Source of the DNA: Paracoccaceae bacterium
GTDB lineage: Bacteria > Pseudomonadota > Alphaproteobacteria > Rhodobacterales > Rhodobacteraceae
Reading direction: 5' to 3'
Length of the DNA: 64,000 nucleotides
Assembly: GCA_902632125.1 (NCBI GenBank)
Contig: CACPBQ010000001.1
Span: 124,001-188,000, forward strand
In this document: positions 27,509 through 36,494 of the stretch, in pieces
Numbering within the stretch: the first letter of the stretch is position 1
Layout of the letters: each line of letters starts with the position of its first letter
Notes under the pieces: generated by a model
What the model was told of the DNA's origin: nothing
Database searches by the model: none
Seen by the model: only the letters and a program-made list of their open reading frames with translations
Made by a program: the position numbers and the translations under genes

Positions 27509-28078
27509 TCATTTTTTCCTAAGCTCTGAACTCGAAACGTTCATTAAGGGCATATTTGAAAAGCACCACCTGGGAGCAGGATAGTATGGAAGAAGCCTTC
27601 CATCATTTGCTGGCAGTTTAACACCTTTGTAGATTTTAGCGGCTTTTGAATTTAAACCCGTTTGACGAGATTGTGGCCTAGCCAAAACACCAATTGGAAA
27701 ATTCTCAATGATCCACTTCCAGTTTTTCCACAAATGAAATTGCGCCAAGTTATCGGAACCCATCAGCCAGACAAATTTTGTACGTGGATGCTTCGAAGAT
27801 AGGTAATCCAATGTTTCCCAGGAATATTTTGCACCTATTTCTGTTTCTACGCTAGAAATAATAATTTTAGGATTGCAAATAATTTTTTGCGCTTGCCGCT
27901 GTCTAGTTTCTACTGGTGCAGGGGCTCTACTCTTTAGAGGATTTCCTGGGCTGATAAGCCAAATTACTTTGTCTAAATTAAAATATTTTATAGCTTGAAG
28001 AGAGAAATGAACATGGCCCAAATGTGGTGGGTCAAATGAGCCGCCCAATAGGCCTATTTTCGTACCCGCCAAAAACAT
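27509..28078 (-). CDS. nadD: Nicotinate-nucleotide adenylyltransferase (NadD)
   Basis: This 189-residue enzyme makes nicotinic acid adenine dinucleotide in NAD synthesis. The nucleotidyltransferase signature GGSFDPPHLGHVH lies at about 12-24, with the conserved WLISPGNPLK segment near 45. WLMGSDNLAQFHLWKNW lies at about 104-120 and a C-terminal SSSELR corresponds to the family's ISSTxIR motif. In many alphaproteobacteria nadD precedes rsfS and proA-linked genes; here it is followed only by the convergent TerB-like gene. Confidence 0.94.
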   Translation of the reverse strand: MFLAGTKIGLLGGSFDPPHLGHVHFSLQAIKYFNLDKVIWLISPGNPLKSRAPAPVETRQRQAQKIICNPKIIISSVETEIGAKYSWETLDYLSSKHPRTKFVWLMGSDNLAQFHLWKNWKWIIENFPIGVLARPQSRQTGLNSKAAKIYKGVKLPANDGRLLPYYPAPRWCFSNMPLMNVSSSELRKK

Positions 28079-28260
28079 TTAATCAAAAATCTCCTCAATT
28101 TTGGTCTTTATATTTCGGTTTTTAACAGTTTTCTATAGGTCTATTTCTCAAAAGCTGACTAATCTAATTTAATTATCCTTTTTTAATCTACGACTAAACG
28201 ATTGCTCATCAACTAATCACAGCGTATTCTCCAGCGCAGTTATTAAAAGGGGAGCAAGTA

Positions 28261-29916
28261 ATGGCGGCTTATCAGTATGTTTATCATATGCAAGGTGTAT
28301 CAAAAACATATCCAGGCGGAAAAAAATGTTTTGAAAATGTACACTTAAGTTTTCTACCCGGTGTGAAAATAGGCGTAGTTGGAGTTAATGGAGCTGGTAA
28401 ATCAACATTGATGAAAATAATGGCAGGATTGGACACAGATTTTTCTGGCGAAGCCTGGTCGGCTGAAGGCGCAAAGGTTGGATATTTACCCCAGGAACCT
28501 GAATTAGACCCATCAAAAAATGTTCGCGAAAACGTCATGTTAGGTGTAGCTTCAAAAAAAATAATTCTCGATCGGTATAACGATCTAGCAATGAATTATT
28601 CTGATGAAACAGCAGATGAAATGGCAAAACTTCAGGATCAAATAGATGCTGAAAATTTATGGGATTTAGACAGTCAAATTGACGTAAGTATGGAGGCCCT
28701 CCGATGCCCACCCGACGATGCTGATGTCACAACTCTCTCCGGCGGAGAAAAACGCCGTGTTGCAATGTGCAAACTTCTACTCGAAGCACCAGAAATGTTA
28801 CTACTTGATGAGCCAACAAACCATTTAGATGCAGAAACGATTGCTTGGTTACAGCAGCATTTAATTGACTATAAAGGTACGATCTTAATTGTAACACATG
28901 ACAGATATTTCTTGGATGACATAACAGGGTGGATCTTGGAATTAGATCGTGGCCGCGGAATTCCATATGAAGGAAATTATTCAAGTTGGTTGGAGCAAAA
29001 GGCCAAAAGATTAGAACAAGAGTCAAGAGAGGATAAAACACGCCAAAAAACTTTGGAACGTGAATTGGAATGGATGCGTCAAGGTCAAAAAGCACGTCAA
29101 GCTAAACAAAAAGCTAGGATTAATGCTTATAACGATTTAGCAACGCAATCAGAACGCGAAAAAATATCAAAAGCCCAAATTGTTATTCCAAACGGACCAA
29201 GATTGGGTGGAAAAGTTATCGAAGTTGAAAACTTGAATAAAGCAATGGGTGACAAACTCCTTATTGAAAATCTTAATTTTAGCTTACCACCGGGAGGTAT
29301 AGTTGGCGTAATAGGGCCGAACGGCGCGGGTAAATCAACACTTTTCAAAGTCCTTACTGGGCAAGAACATGAAGACTCTGGAAGTGTCAGCTATGGTGAT
29401 ACTGTTCAACTATCATATGTAGACCAATCTAGAGACGATTTAAAAGATGGCGAAACTGTATGGGAAGCTATATCGGGAGGAGCTGAGGTAATAGAATTGG
29501 GCGATGCTCAAGTAAATTCACGCGCCTATTGTTCATCATTTAATTTTAAGGGTGGTGATCAACAAAAGAAAGTTTCCTTACTATCTGGAGGTGAACGGAA
29601 CCGGGTGCATATGGCGCGTCTTCTAAAGTCCGGTGGTAATGTGTTGTTATTAGACGAACCGACCAATGATTTAGATGTTGAAACCCTTCGTGCTCTTGAG
29701 GATGCATTAGTAGATTTTGCTGGATGTGCTGTTGTCATATCCCACGATCGCTTTTTTCTTGATAGAATTTGCACTCATATTTTAGCTTTTGAAGGTGATG
29801 CTCATGTGGAATGGTTTGAAGGAAACTTTGAAGATTACGAAGAAGACAAGAAAAGAAGGTTTGGCCCAGAGGCTTTGGAACCTAAACGGATAAAACATAA
29901 AAAATTCACTAGATAA
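28261..29916 (+). CDS. ettA: Energy-dependent translational throttle protein EttA (ABC-F)
   Basis: This 551-residue soluble ABC-F protein has two ATP-binding domains without membrane spans. Domain 1 has GVNGAGKST (about 40-48) and LSGGEKRR (about 160-167). Domain 2 has GPNGAGKST (about 351-359) and LSGGERNR (about 441-448). The linker with WMRQGQKARQAKQKARINAY and the arm insertion in domain 1 (near 95-140) are those of EttA, which binds the ribosomal E site and gates early elongation according to ATP level. A strong ggggag ribosome binding site precedes the ATG. The gene is monocistronic. Confidence 0.94.
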   Translation: MAAYQYVYHMQGVSKTYPGGKKCFENVHLSFLPGVKIGVVGVNGAGKSTLMKIMAGLDTDFSGEAWSAEGAKVGYLPQEPELDPSKNVRENVMLGVASKKIILDRYNDLAMNYSDETADEMAKLQDQIDAENLWDLDSQIDVSMEALRCPPDDADVTTLSGGEKRRVAMCKLLLEAPEMLLLDEPTNHLDAETIAWLQQHLIDYKGTILIVTHDRYFLDDITGWILELDRGRGIPYEGNYSSWLEQKAKRLEQESREDKTRQKTLERELEWMRQGQKARQAKQKARINAYNDLATQSEREKISKAQIVIPNGPRLGGKVIEVENLNKAMGDKLLIENLNFSLPPGGIVGVIGPNGAGKSTLFKVLTGQEHEDSGSVSYGDTVQLSYVDQSRDDLKDGETVWEAISGGAEVIELGDAQVNSRAYCSSFNFKGGDQQKKVSLLSGGERNRVHMARLLKSGGNVLLLDEPTNDLDVETLRALEDALVDFAGCAVVISHDRFFLDRICTHILAFEGDAHVEWFEGNFEDYEEDKKRRFGPEALEPKRIKHKKFTR

Positions 29917-30030
29917 AAGAATTAGAAATTTATCATAAATAAAATGGTTTTTTGGTGCAATCTAGTAATTTGGCTTCAGGTTTTAAAAAACCTTCAACAA
30001 ATTAGTTCTTAACATCAGGAAGCATAAAAA

Positions 30031-30798
30031 ATGAAAAATGCAACATTTCACGATTTAAAAGATCAAAGTATTTTTATAACTGGTGGCGGCGCCGGCATTG
30101 GAGCAGACTTAACTAAAGGGTTTTTGTCACAAGGTGCTAAGGTAACTTTCATACAAAGATCAAACCCACAAAAATTTTTAGCCGAATGTAAAGGTAAATA
30201 TAGACATGAACCAATCTTTATAGAATGTGATGTTACCAATACGGAAGAGTTAAAAACAGCGTTACAAGTAACAGCAGAAAAACAAGGAACGATATCTGTT
30301 TTGGTGAATAATGCTGCTAATGACACTCGCCACACTTTAGATGAATTCACGTCTGAACAGTGGGACAGTACAATGAATGTGAATTTGAAACCGCATTTTT
30401 TTGCAGCTCAAGAAGTGGTAGAGGGAATGAAAAAAAACAGTGGCGGTTCTATAATAAACTTTTCATCAATTTCTTACATGATGGGTAATGAAGGATATCC
30501 TGCGTATGCAACTGCTAAGTCTGCTATTACAGGCTTGACTCGTTCATTGGCAAGAGAGCTTGGTCCTTTTAATATCCGAGTTAATGCGATTTTGCCGGGA
30601 TGGGTTTTGACTAAAAGACAAATGGACCTCTGGGCGACAAAAGAAAGCCTTGCAAAGCATTTAGATCGGCAATGTCTAAAAGAGCACCTGTCCGGACCTG
30701 ATATTGTTGGTGGCACATTATTTTTAGCTTCCGGTTTGTCAAAAATGATTACCTCCCAAGCCTTAGTCATAGATGGTGGCGTGGTCGTTACCGGATGA
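30031..30798 (+). CDS. SDR family oxidoreductase of the dgo operon (probable sugar dehydrogenase)
   Basis: This 255-residue classical SDR has TGGGAGIGADL (about 15-25), the NNAA motif (about 93-96), a catalytic serine in NFSSISYM and YATAKSA with Tyr and Lys near 162-166. It ends with a typical VIDGGVVVTG. It is the first gene of an operon with dgoK (ATGA overlap) and dgoA, so a sugar 1-dehydrogenase acting on galactose or a related aldose is likely. That substrate is inferred from context only. Confidence 0.85.
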   Translation: MKNATFHDLKDQSIFITGGGAGIGADLTKGFLSQGAKVTFIQRSNPQKFLAECKGKYRHEPIFIECDVTNTEELKTALQVTAEKQGTISVLVNNAANDTRHTLDEFTSEQWDSTMNVNLKPHFFAAQEVVEGMKKNSGGSIINFSSISYMMGNEGYPAYATAKSAITGLTRSLARELGPFNIRVNAILPGWVLTKRQMDLWATKESLAKHLDRQCLKEHLSGPDIVGGTLFLASGLSKMITSQALVIDGGVVVTG

Positions 30799-31715
30799 GT
30801 AAGATAGGAAACATTTCTTTTATCGCTATCGACTGGGGTACGTCAAATTTACGTGTCTGGGGCATGGATCAGCAAGGAAACGTTGTTAGCACAATCGATA
30901 ATGGTAAAGGTATGTCTTCACTCATGCCATGTGAATTTGAACCCTACTTAATGAACCTGATAGAAAATTGGCTAAATGAAGAAGAGGGTGCTCCGTTTCC
31001 AATAATAATTTGTGGTATGGCTGGAGCAAAAAATGGTTGGAAAGAGGCAGCATACCTTGAAGTTCCTTGCCCTCCTATAAATCAAGATAAAATAATACAT
31101 GTAAAAACCAAAAATAAGCGGATTTCAGTGAGTATTGTACCCGGTATAATGCAAATTTCACCACCAGACGTAATGCGAGGTGAGGAAACGCAGATTGCGG
31201 GATATTTTTCAAAAAACCCAAATTTTGATGGTGTTATCTGCTTACCAGGAACTCATACAAAGTGGGTTCACTTAAGCGCAGGCGAAATAGTAAGTTTTAG
31301 AACGTTTATGACAGGCGAAATTTTTCTATCACTTTCTGAGCATTCTATTCTGAAAAACTCTGTGGATAGTGAAAATTTCGACCAAACTTCTTTTTTGGAA
31401 GCTTTCGAGGATATCTATTCGAGCCCTGCTTTACTTTCTTCCAAGTTATTTCAGATACGCGCTTTAGATCTTTTAGAGAAAGTTGCTGCTAAATCACTTA
31501 AATCTAAGCTTTCGGGATATCTTGTAGGCGCTGAGTTGGCAGGTGCAAAAAATTACTGGTTAGGTCAAAAAATTGTTATCATAGGGAATGATGATTTATC
31601 TATTTTATACAAGAAAGCGCTTGAAAAATTAGGGCTGGACGCGACTATTGAAAATACAAAAGAAGTAACCTTGAACGGCCTCAGAAAAGTATATTTTGGT
31701 GGAAATAATCTATGA
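30795..31715 (+). CDS. dgoK: 2-dehydro-3-deoxygalactonokinase
   Basis: This 306-residue sugar-acid kinase of the DgoK family has IAIDWGTSNLRVW at the N-terminus (about 9-21), which forms the phosphate loop of the ASKHA fold. IICGMAGAKNGWKEA lies at about 74-88 and CLPGTHTKWVH at about 148-158. It phosphorylates 2-keto-3-deoxygalactonate at C6 in the De Ley-Doudoroff pathway. Starts and stops overlap with both neighbours by 4 bp. Confidence 0.9.
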   Translation: MSKIGNISFIAIDWGTSNLRVWGMDQQGNVVSTIDNGKGMSSLMPCEFEPYLMNLIENWLNEEEGAPFPIIICGMAGAKNGWKEAAYLEVPCPPINQDKIIHVKTKNKRISVSIVPGIMQISPPDVMRGEETQIAGYFSKNPNFDGVICLPGTHTKWVHLSAGEIVSFRTFMTGEIFLSLSEHSILKNSVDSENFDQTSFLEAFEDIYSSPALLSSKLFQIRALDLLEKVAAKSLKSKLSGYLVGAELAGAKNYWLGQKIVIIGNDDLSILYKKALEKLGLDATIENTKEVTLNGLRKVYFGGNNL

Positions 31716-32332
31716 ATAAAAATCGTGAATTGATTGCAATTTTAAGAGGATTAACTCTCGATAGATGTATCGTGGTGGGCAAAATCTTGATAGCAGCAGG
31801 ATTTACTAAGTTAGAGGTGCCTTTAAACTCCACCAACCCAATGGAAACTATTTTAGCGATGAAAAATAAGTTCGGGACCTCAGCTACCATTGGCGCCGGA
31901 ACAGTAACAAATGTTAATGAGGTCAATGAACTTTCTAAAATAGGTTGTCAGATGATCGTATCGCCAAATACAGATAAAGATGTAATTAAGGCTACGAAAG
32001 ATAAAGGGATGGTTTCATTACCAGGTGCCTTTACACCATCTGATTTTTTTGCAGCCATTAGCATGCAAGCGGATGGAATAAAAATTTTTCCAGCGTTCAA
32101 GCTAGGAGTAGACGGTTTTAAAGCTATTAAAGCAGTACTACCAAGTCATCTGAAAACTTATGCCGTGGGTGGCATCGATGAAACGCATTTCAATAATTGG
32201 TTGGATGCTGGGGTAACCGGTTTTGGAATTGGGTCAAATCTATTTCATCCATCTAAAAGTAATGAAGATATCCAGTTTGCTGCAAAAAAAATCATTTTAT
32301 CTTACGACAGATGGCATACCAAGAACTTGTGA
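31712..32332 (+). CDS. dgoA: 2-dehydro-3-deoxy-6-phosphogalactonate aldolase
   Basis: This 206-residue class I aldolase of the KDPG/KDPGal family splits 2-keto-3-deoxy-6-phosphogalactonate to pyruvate and glyceraldehyde 3-phosphate. LIAILRGL (about 6-13) and GAGTVTNVNEV (about 66-76) are conserved. The Schiff-base lysine is in KIFPAFKLG (about 123-131), and VGGI with the phosphate-binding segment follows near 151. The pairing with dgoK indicates the galactonate variant rather than the KDPG aldolase of the Entner-Doudoroff pathway. The dehydratase step (DgoD) is not in the window. Confidence 0.9.
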   Translation: MNKNRELIAILRGLTLDRCIVVGKILIAAGFTKLEVPLNSTNPMETILAMKNKFGTSATIGAGTVTNVNEVNELSKIGCQMIVSPNTDKDVIKATKDKGMVSLPGAFTPSDFFAAISMQADGIKIFPAFKLGVDGFKAIKAVLPSHLKTYAVGGIDETHFNNWLDAGVTGFGIGSNLFHPSKSNEDIQFAAKKIILSYDRWHTKNL

Positions 32333-32364
32333 AATCTGCTTTGAAACGGAAATTAAGGTTTTAG

Positions 32365-32441
32365 TGGCGGCCCCTGAAGGACTCGAACCCTCAACCTGCC
32401 GATTAGAAGTCGGCTGCTCTATCCAGTTGAGCTAAGGAGCC
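32365..32441 (-). tRNA. tRNA-Arg (anticodon TCT)
   Basis: On the minus strand a full 77-nt cloverleaf is seen. It has a seven-base acceptor stem starting GGCTCCT, a D-arm with AGCTCAACTGGATAGAGC, and an anticodon arm GCCGA-CTTCTAA-TCGGC with anticodon TCT. A T-arm with GGTTCGAGTCC follows, and CCA is encoded. The rest of the 378 bp between dgoA and the CocE-type gene (32333-32710) shows no other gene; it is AT-rich and should hold the promoter of the hydrolase gene. Confidence 0.95.
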
Positions 32442-32713
32442 ACAAAGTCTCTCTACTGCTAAAAACAGCTAAGTTCAAAGGTAAAATAAATTTATTTATT
32501 CCCCATTTCTGGAGCTATTATAAAGCCTCTTTTTGTTCTATCTTAACTTGAAAATTTTTAAGTGTTTTCGAATACACCTACTACATGATCGCCAAATGAA
32601 TCAAAATCTAAAATCAACACATTTAATTAATGATAAATAAAAGTATAGTTAATAAATGAACTTCCGTTACTATACTATACTATTGGTAAATCCTACAAAC
32701 TAGAGCATTTGTG

Positions 32714-34705
32714 ATGACAGAAAATCTCAGAAAAATAATAGTGGACGAAAATTTAGGTATAATTTTATCAGATGGATGCAGACTATCAGCCCGTACCTGG
32801 ATACCAGAAAACGCCCACGAATTCCCAGTACCAGCTATATTAGAATACCTACCGTATAGAAAGCGTGACGGGACAATTGCCAGAGATGAGTTAACACATC
32901 CATTTTTTGCCAAAAGAGGGTACGCATCTATTCGAGTAGATATTCGAGGAAATGGTGATAGCCAAGGGATAATGCTGGACGAATATACATCTCAAGAATT
33001 AAACGATGCCGTTGAAGTAATTAATTGGTTGGCTAAACAGCCATGGTGTTCGGGAAAAGTGGGAATGATGGGTATAAGCTGGGGTGGCTTCAATTCCCTT
33101 CAAGTAGCTGCTCTTCAACCAGAGCCTCTAAAAGCAATTATCACTTTATGTTCAACCGTGGATCGTTATGCGGATGATATTCATTATAAAGGCGGATGCT
33201 TGTTAAATGAAAATCTGGGATGGGGTTCAACTATGTGGGCTTACTCGTCTAGACCACCCGACCCTGCTTTGGTGGGACAAGCTTGGCGAAAAATGTGGCG
33301 AGAGAGATTAGAATCTGAACCATTTCTACCTATTGAATGGCTAAAACATCAAAGAAGAGACGATTATTGGAAACATGGGTCTGTTTGTGAAGACTACTCA
33401 AAAATCAAGGCAGCTACTTTAGCGATTGGTGGATGGGGGGATGCTTATAAAAATACTGTGTCGCATCTTGTTGAGAACCTATCTTGCCCAGTTAAAGGAA
33501 TAGTGGGACCTTGGGTACATAAATATCCACATTTTGCTGTGCCAGGACCAAGAATTGATTTTCTTCATGAAGCATTAAGATGGTGGGATCATTGGCTGAA
33601 AAACAAAAATACTCAGGTTGAAAATGATCCAGCTTATACGGTTTATCTTATGGAGGGGGTTAAGCCCAAGTCCTCATACGAACATAGAAAGGGTCATTGG
33701 GTCACTTACGACCAGTGGCCTAACCAATCATCAACGAAGACACTCCATATCAATGAAAATTCAACATTGGGCGAGGAAAAAGGCTATTCCAAAACATTTA
33801 TATCTTCACCCCAAACATGTGGACTAGATGGCGGAGAGTATTGTTCAATTTGGCTTGGCCCAGAGCTTCCTGGTGATCAAAGAACAGACGACGGACAGTC
33901 CGCTAGTTTTACAACTACAGAGTTGAGGGATCAAATAGACATCGTGGGCGCCCCAAAAGTCAAATTAAAACTTAGATCATCTACCAGTACTGCTCAACTT
34001 GCAGTTCGACTGAACCACATCCACCCCGATGGGGCATCAACAAGAATAACCTATGGGGTTTATAATCTTGGGCATATTAATGGTCATGATAAGCCAAGAC
34101 AAATTAAAAAAGATGAAATTATTTCCATTACCTTTGATTTAGATCATATAGCCTATCGTATTCATAAAAATCATAAAATTAGATTGTCTATTTCCAATGC
34201 CTATTGGCCACTTTTATGGCCCACACCAGATAAAGGTGAAATAGAAATTATTGATGGAAGTATTGAAATTCCAGTTACGGACGGCGGTAGCGAGGACATG
34301 CGCAATTTTTTACCAGAAAAGACAGATGAACCTTGGAAAACTGAAACGCTAAGAGCAGCTTCAAACTCCAGAAAAGTAACTCGTGATATTGGTTCAGGTG
34401 AGTCAATAGTAGAAATCATCGATGACTTTGGACTGGTTCGAGACAGTGCCCATGGCTTAGAGATTGGATCAATAGCCAGGGAATGGTGGACCATTTATCC
34501 TAATGATCCTCTTTCAGCAGAGGGGCGAACGCACTGGACAGAAGAGAGAAATCGAGGAGACTGGCAAACTCGTACAGAAACATTTGCGACGATGAAATGT
34601 GATGCTGAAAATTTCTATATTCAGGCAAAATTAGAAGCTTACGAAAATGAAAAACTATTCTACGAAAAGCAAATTTCTGAGACTATTAGGCGGGATTCAC
34701 ATTGA
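32714..34705 (+). CDS. CocE/NonD family hydrolase (X-Pro dipeptidyl-peptidase S15 type)
   Basis: This 663-residue alpha/beta hydrolase belongs to the CocE/NonD group, which includes cocaine esterase, glutaryl-7-ACA acylase and X-Pro dipeptidyl peptidases. The nucleophile is Ser122 in GISWGG. An oxyanion/Asp-containing RVDIRGNGDS lies at 74-83 and a likely catalytic histidine in GPWVHKYPH near 270. The C-terminal half is the jelly-roll X-Pro dipeptidyl-peptidase domain. No signal peptide is seen, so it should act in the cytoplasm. It precedes an ABC peptide importer by 117 bp, suggesting that it hydrolyses the imported amide or ester compound. The frame could start at GTG 32711, but ATG 32714 is more likely. 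Confidence 0.87.
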   Translation: MTENLRKIIVDENLGIILSDGCRLSARTWIPENAHEFPVPAILEYLPYRKRDGTIARDELTHPFFAKRGYASIRVDIRGNGDSQGIMLDEYTSQELNDAVEVINWLAKQPWCSGKVGMMGISWGGFNSLQVAALQPEPLKAIITLCSTVDRYADDIHYKGGCLLNENLGWGSTMWAYSSRPPDPALVGQAWRKMWRERLESEPFLPIEWLKHQRRDDYWKHGSVCEDYSKIKAATLAIGGWGDAYKNTVSHLVENLSCPVKGIVGPWVHKYPHFAVPGPRIDFLHEALRWWDHWLKNKNTQVENDPAYTVYLMEGVKPKSSYEHRKGHWVTYDQWPNQSSTKTLHINENSTLGEEKGYSKTFISSPQTCGLDGGEYCSIWLGPELPGDQRTDDGQSASFTTTELRDQIDIVGAPKVKLKLRSSTSTAQLAVRLNHIHPDGASTRITYGVYNLGHINGHDKPRQIKKDEIISITFDLDHIAYRIHKNHKIRLSISNAYWPLLWPTPDKGEIEIIDGSIEIPVTDGGSEDMRNFLPEKTDEPWKTETLRAASNSRKVTRDIGSGESIVEIIDDFGLVRDSAHGLEIGSIAREWWTIYPNDPLSAEGRTHWTEERNRGDWQTRTETFATMKCDAENFYIQAKLEAYENEKLFYEKQISETIRRDSH

Positions 34706-34822
34706 TTTTGGCTTTAAGTTGATTTGAAATCATAAAAAAATCAATTTTCACTTGCATTTTAGTCGAAGCATTTTGCATGATTGGGGGGGAATAACGATAA
34801 CACACAGGGAGTCGTAAATAAT

Positions 34823-36421
34823 ATGAGTAAATTAGAGTACAGAGCCATCCAAGAGCTCAAGTATAAAAGTGGTCAGATTGATCGCCGAACTTTTGTAAGG
34901 TCTTTGCTTGCCACAGGTGTTGCATTACCTTCAGCATTATCGCTGGCGGGCCAAGTTGCTGCATCAACGCCAAAAAGTGGTGGACGTTTCCGTATGGGCT
35001 TAGGCCACGGATCTACAACAGATACCTTGGATTCAGCAACATCCGAGAACCACTTCACACTCGTTAATGGATATACTTTCGGGAACCACTTGACCGAAGT
35101 AAGCAATACTGGCGAACTTATTCCAGAGTTAGCAGAAAGCTTTGAATCTGACGATGCTCAAAAATGGGTATTCAGCCTAAGACAAGGCGTCGAATTCCAT
35201 AATGGGAAAACAATGACCTCAGAAGACGTAGTTGCGAGCTATAATCACCATATGGGAGAGGACTCAACGTCAGCAGCAAAAGGGCTTCTTACTCAGGTTA
35301 AATCATTGAAAGCAGATGGAAAAAACAAGGTGATTTTTGAATTAGAAAATCCAAATGCAGACTTTCCATTTATTGTAAGTGATTATCACATATCTATCAG
35401 GCCGGCCGGAGACATGGCATCAGGCGTGGGTACGGGTGGCTACATCCTTCAGTCTTTTGAGCCTGGCGTTAAGTCAGTTCTCAAGAAAAATCCAAATTAT
35501 TGGAAAGAAGGCAAAGCCCATTTTGACGAAGTAGAATTGCTTTCAATTATTGATCCAACCGCTCGTCAAAACGCCCTCACATCTGGTGACATTGATGCGA
35601 TGGACCGTGTAGATCTTAAAACAGTAAATCTGTTCAAGAGAAACAAAGATATTTACATTTGGGACGCTACTGGTACAGCACATTATACTTTCCCCATGAG
35701 GTTGAGTGTAGCACCGTTCGACAATTATGATCTTAGAATGGCGCTAAAGTGGTCTATCAAACGCCAGGAATTAGTCGATAAAATTTTATTGGGCTATGGC
35801 GCAATCGGTAACGACCATCCAATATCGACCGCGAACAGATATCACAATTCAGACTTGCCTCAGCGGGAATTTGATGCTGACAAAGCTGCATTTCACTACA
35901 AAAAATCTGGACATTCAGGAAAAATTCCACTTTCTGCGGCCGATGCAGCATTTGCTGGGGCAGTTGATGCCGCGCAGCTTATGGCAGCTTCTGCAGCTGA
36001 AGCCGGAATGGAAATTGAGGTGATCAGAGAGCCAAAGGATGGATACTGGTCTAACGTTTGGAACAATGACGCCAAAGGATGGTGTGCATGTTACTGGGGT
36101 GGTAGACCAACAGAAGACTGGATGTTCTCAGCTGCATATACTGATGACACAGAGTGGAATGATACTGCTTGGAAAACTACAGACTCAGCAGTTAAGTTTA
36201 ATAAACTTGTGAAAGAAGCACGGGCTGAATTGAATGATAACAAGCGTCGGGAACTATATTATGAGTGCCAGCGTCTAATATACGACGATGGTGGAACAAT
36301 ATGTCCGATCTTCAACAGCTATGTCAGTGCTAACTCAAAGGCAATCGCAACAGACGAAAATATTGCGGCCAACTGGGATAGTGACGGTGCCAAGTGCGTC
36401 GAACGCTGGTGGTTTGCTTAA
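34823..36421 (+). CDS. ABC transporter substrate-binding protein (dipeptide/oligopeptide family, Tat signal)
   Basis: From this ATG the protein has 532 residues and is a family 5 extracellular solute-binding protein (SBP_bac_5). The N-terminus carries a twin-arginine signal: RRTFVRS at 21-27 followed by a hydrophobic stretch ending VAAST. Recognisable family segments are ESDDAQKWVFSLRQGVEFHNGK and VKFNKLVKEARAE. It should bind a peptide-like compound in the periplasm and deliver it to the permeases downstream. The open frame runs back to a TTG at 34781, but that start would push the Tat motif inward, and an agggag site precedes 34823. A strong hairpin follows the gene. Confidence 0.9.
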   Translation: MSKLEYRAIQELKYKSGQIDRRTFVRSLLATGVALPSALSLAGQVAASTPKSGGRFRMGLGHGSTTDTLDSATSENHFTLVNGYTFGNHLTEVSNTGELIPELAESFESDDAQKWVFSLRQGVEFHNGKTMTSEDVVASYNHHMGEDSTSAAKGLLTQVKSLKADGKNKVIFELENPNADFPFIVSDYHISIRPAGDMASGVGTGGYILQSFEPGVKSVLKKNPNYWKEGKAHFDEVELLSIIDPTARQNALTSGDIDAMDRVDLKTVNLFKRNKDIYIWDATGTAHYTFPMRLSVAPFDNYDLRMALKWSIKRQELVDKILLGYGAIGNDHPISTANRYHNSDLPQREFDADKAAFHYKKSGHSGKIPLSAADAAFAGAVDAAQLMAASAAEAGMEIEVIREPKDGYWSNVWNNDAKGWCACYWGGRPTEDWMFSAAYTDDTEWNDTAWKTTDSAVKFNKLVKEARAELNDNKRRELYYECQRLIYDDGGTICPIFNSYVSANSKAIATDENIAANWDSDGAKCVERWWFA

Positions 36422-36443
36422 ATATTAAATAGCAACTAAATTT

Positions 36444-36476
36444 ATGGGCCCTAGCAAAGGGCCCATATTTATTTTT
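36444..36476 (+). terminator. Hairpin between binding-protein and permease genes (attenuator-like)
   Basis: ATGGGCCC (36444-36451) pairs perfectly with GGGCCCAT (36459-36466) around a seven-base loop and is followed by a run rich in T. This is the form of an intrinsic terminator or mRNA-stabilising stem. In solute-uptake operons such stems commonly let the binding protein be made in excess over the permeases. Confidence 0.8.
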
Positions 36477-36494
36477 AAAATAAGGTAATACATT

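Noticed and set aside
29976..29993. Palindrome AGGTTTTAAAAAACCT before the dgo operon
   Set aside because: It is short and all A/T in the centre; too weak to call as a terminator or operator.
34781..34822. Longer binding-protein N-terminus from TTG 34781
   Set aside because: It places a polar extension before the Tat signal and has a poor start context; ATG 34823 has an agggag site.
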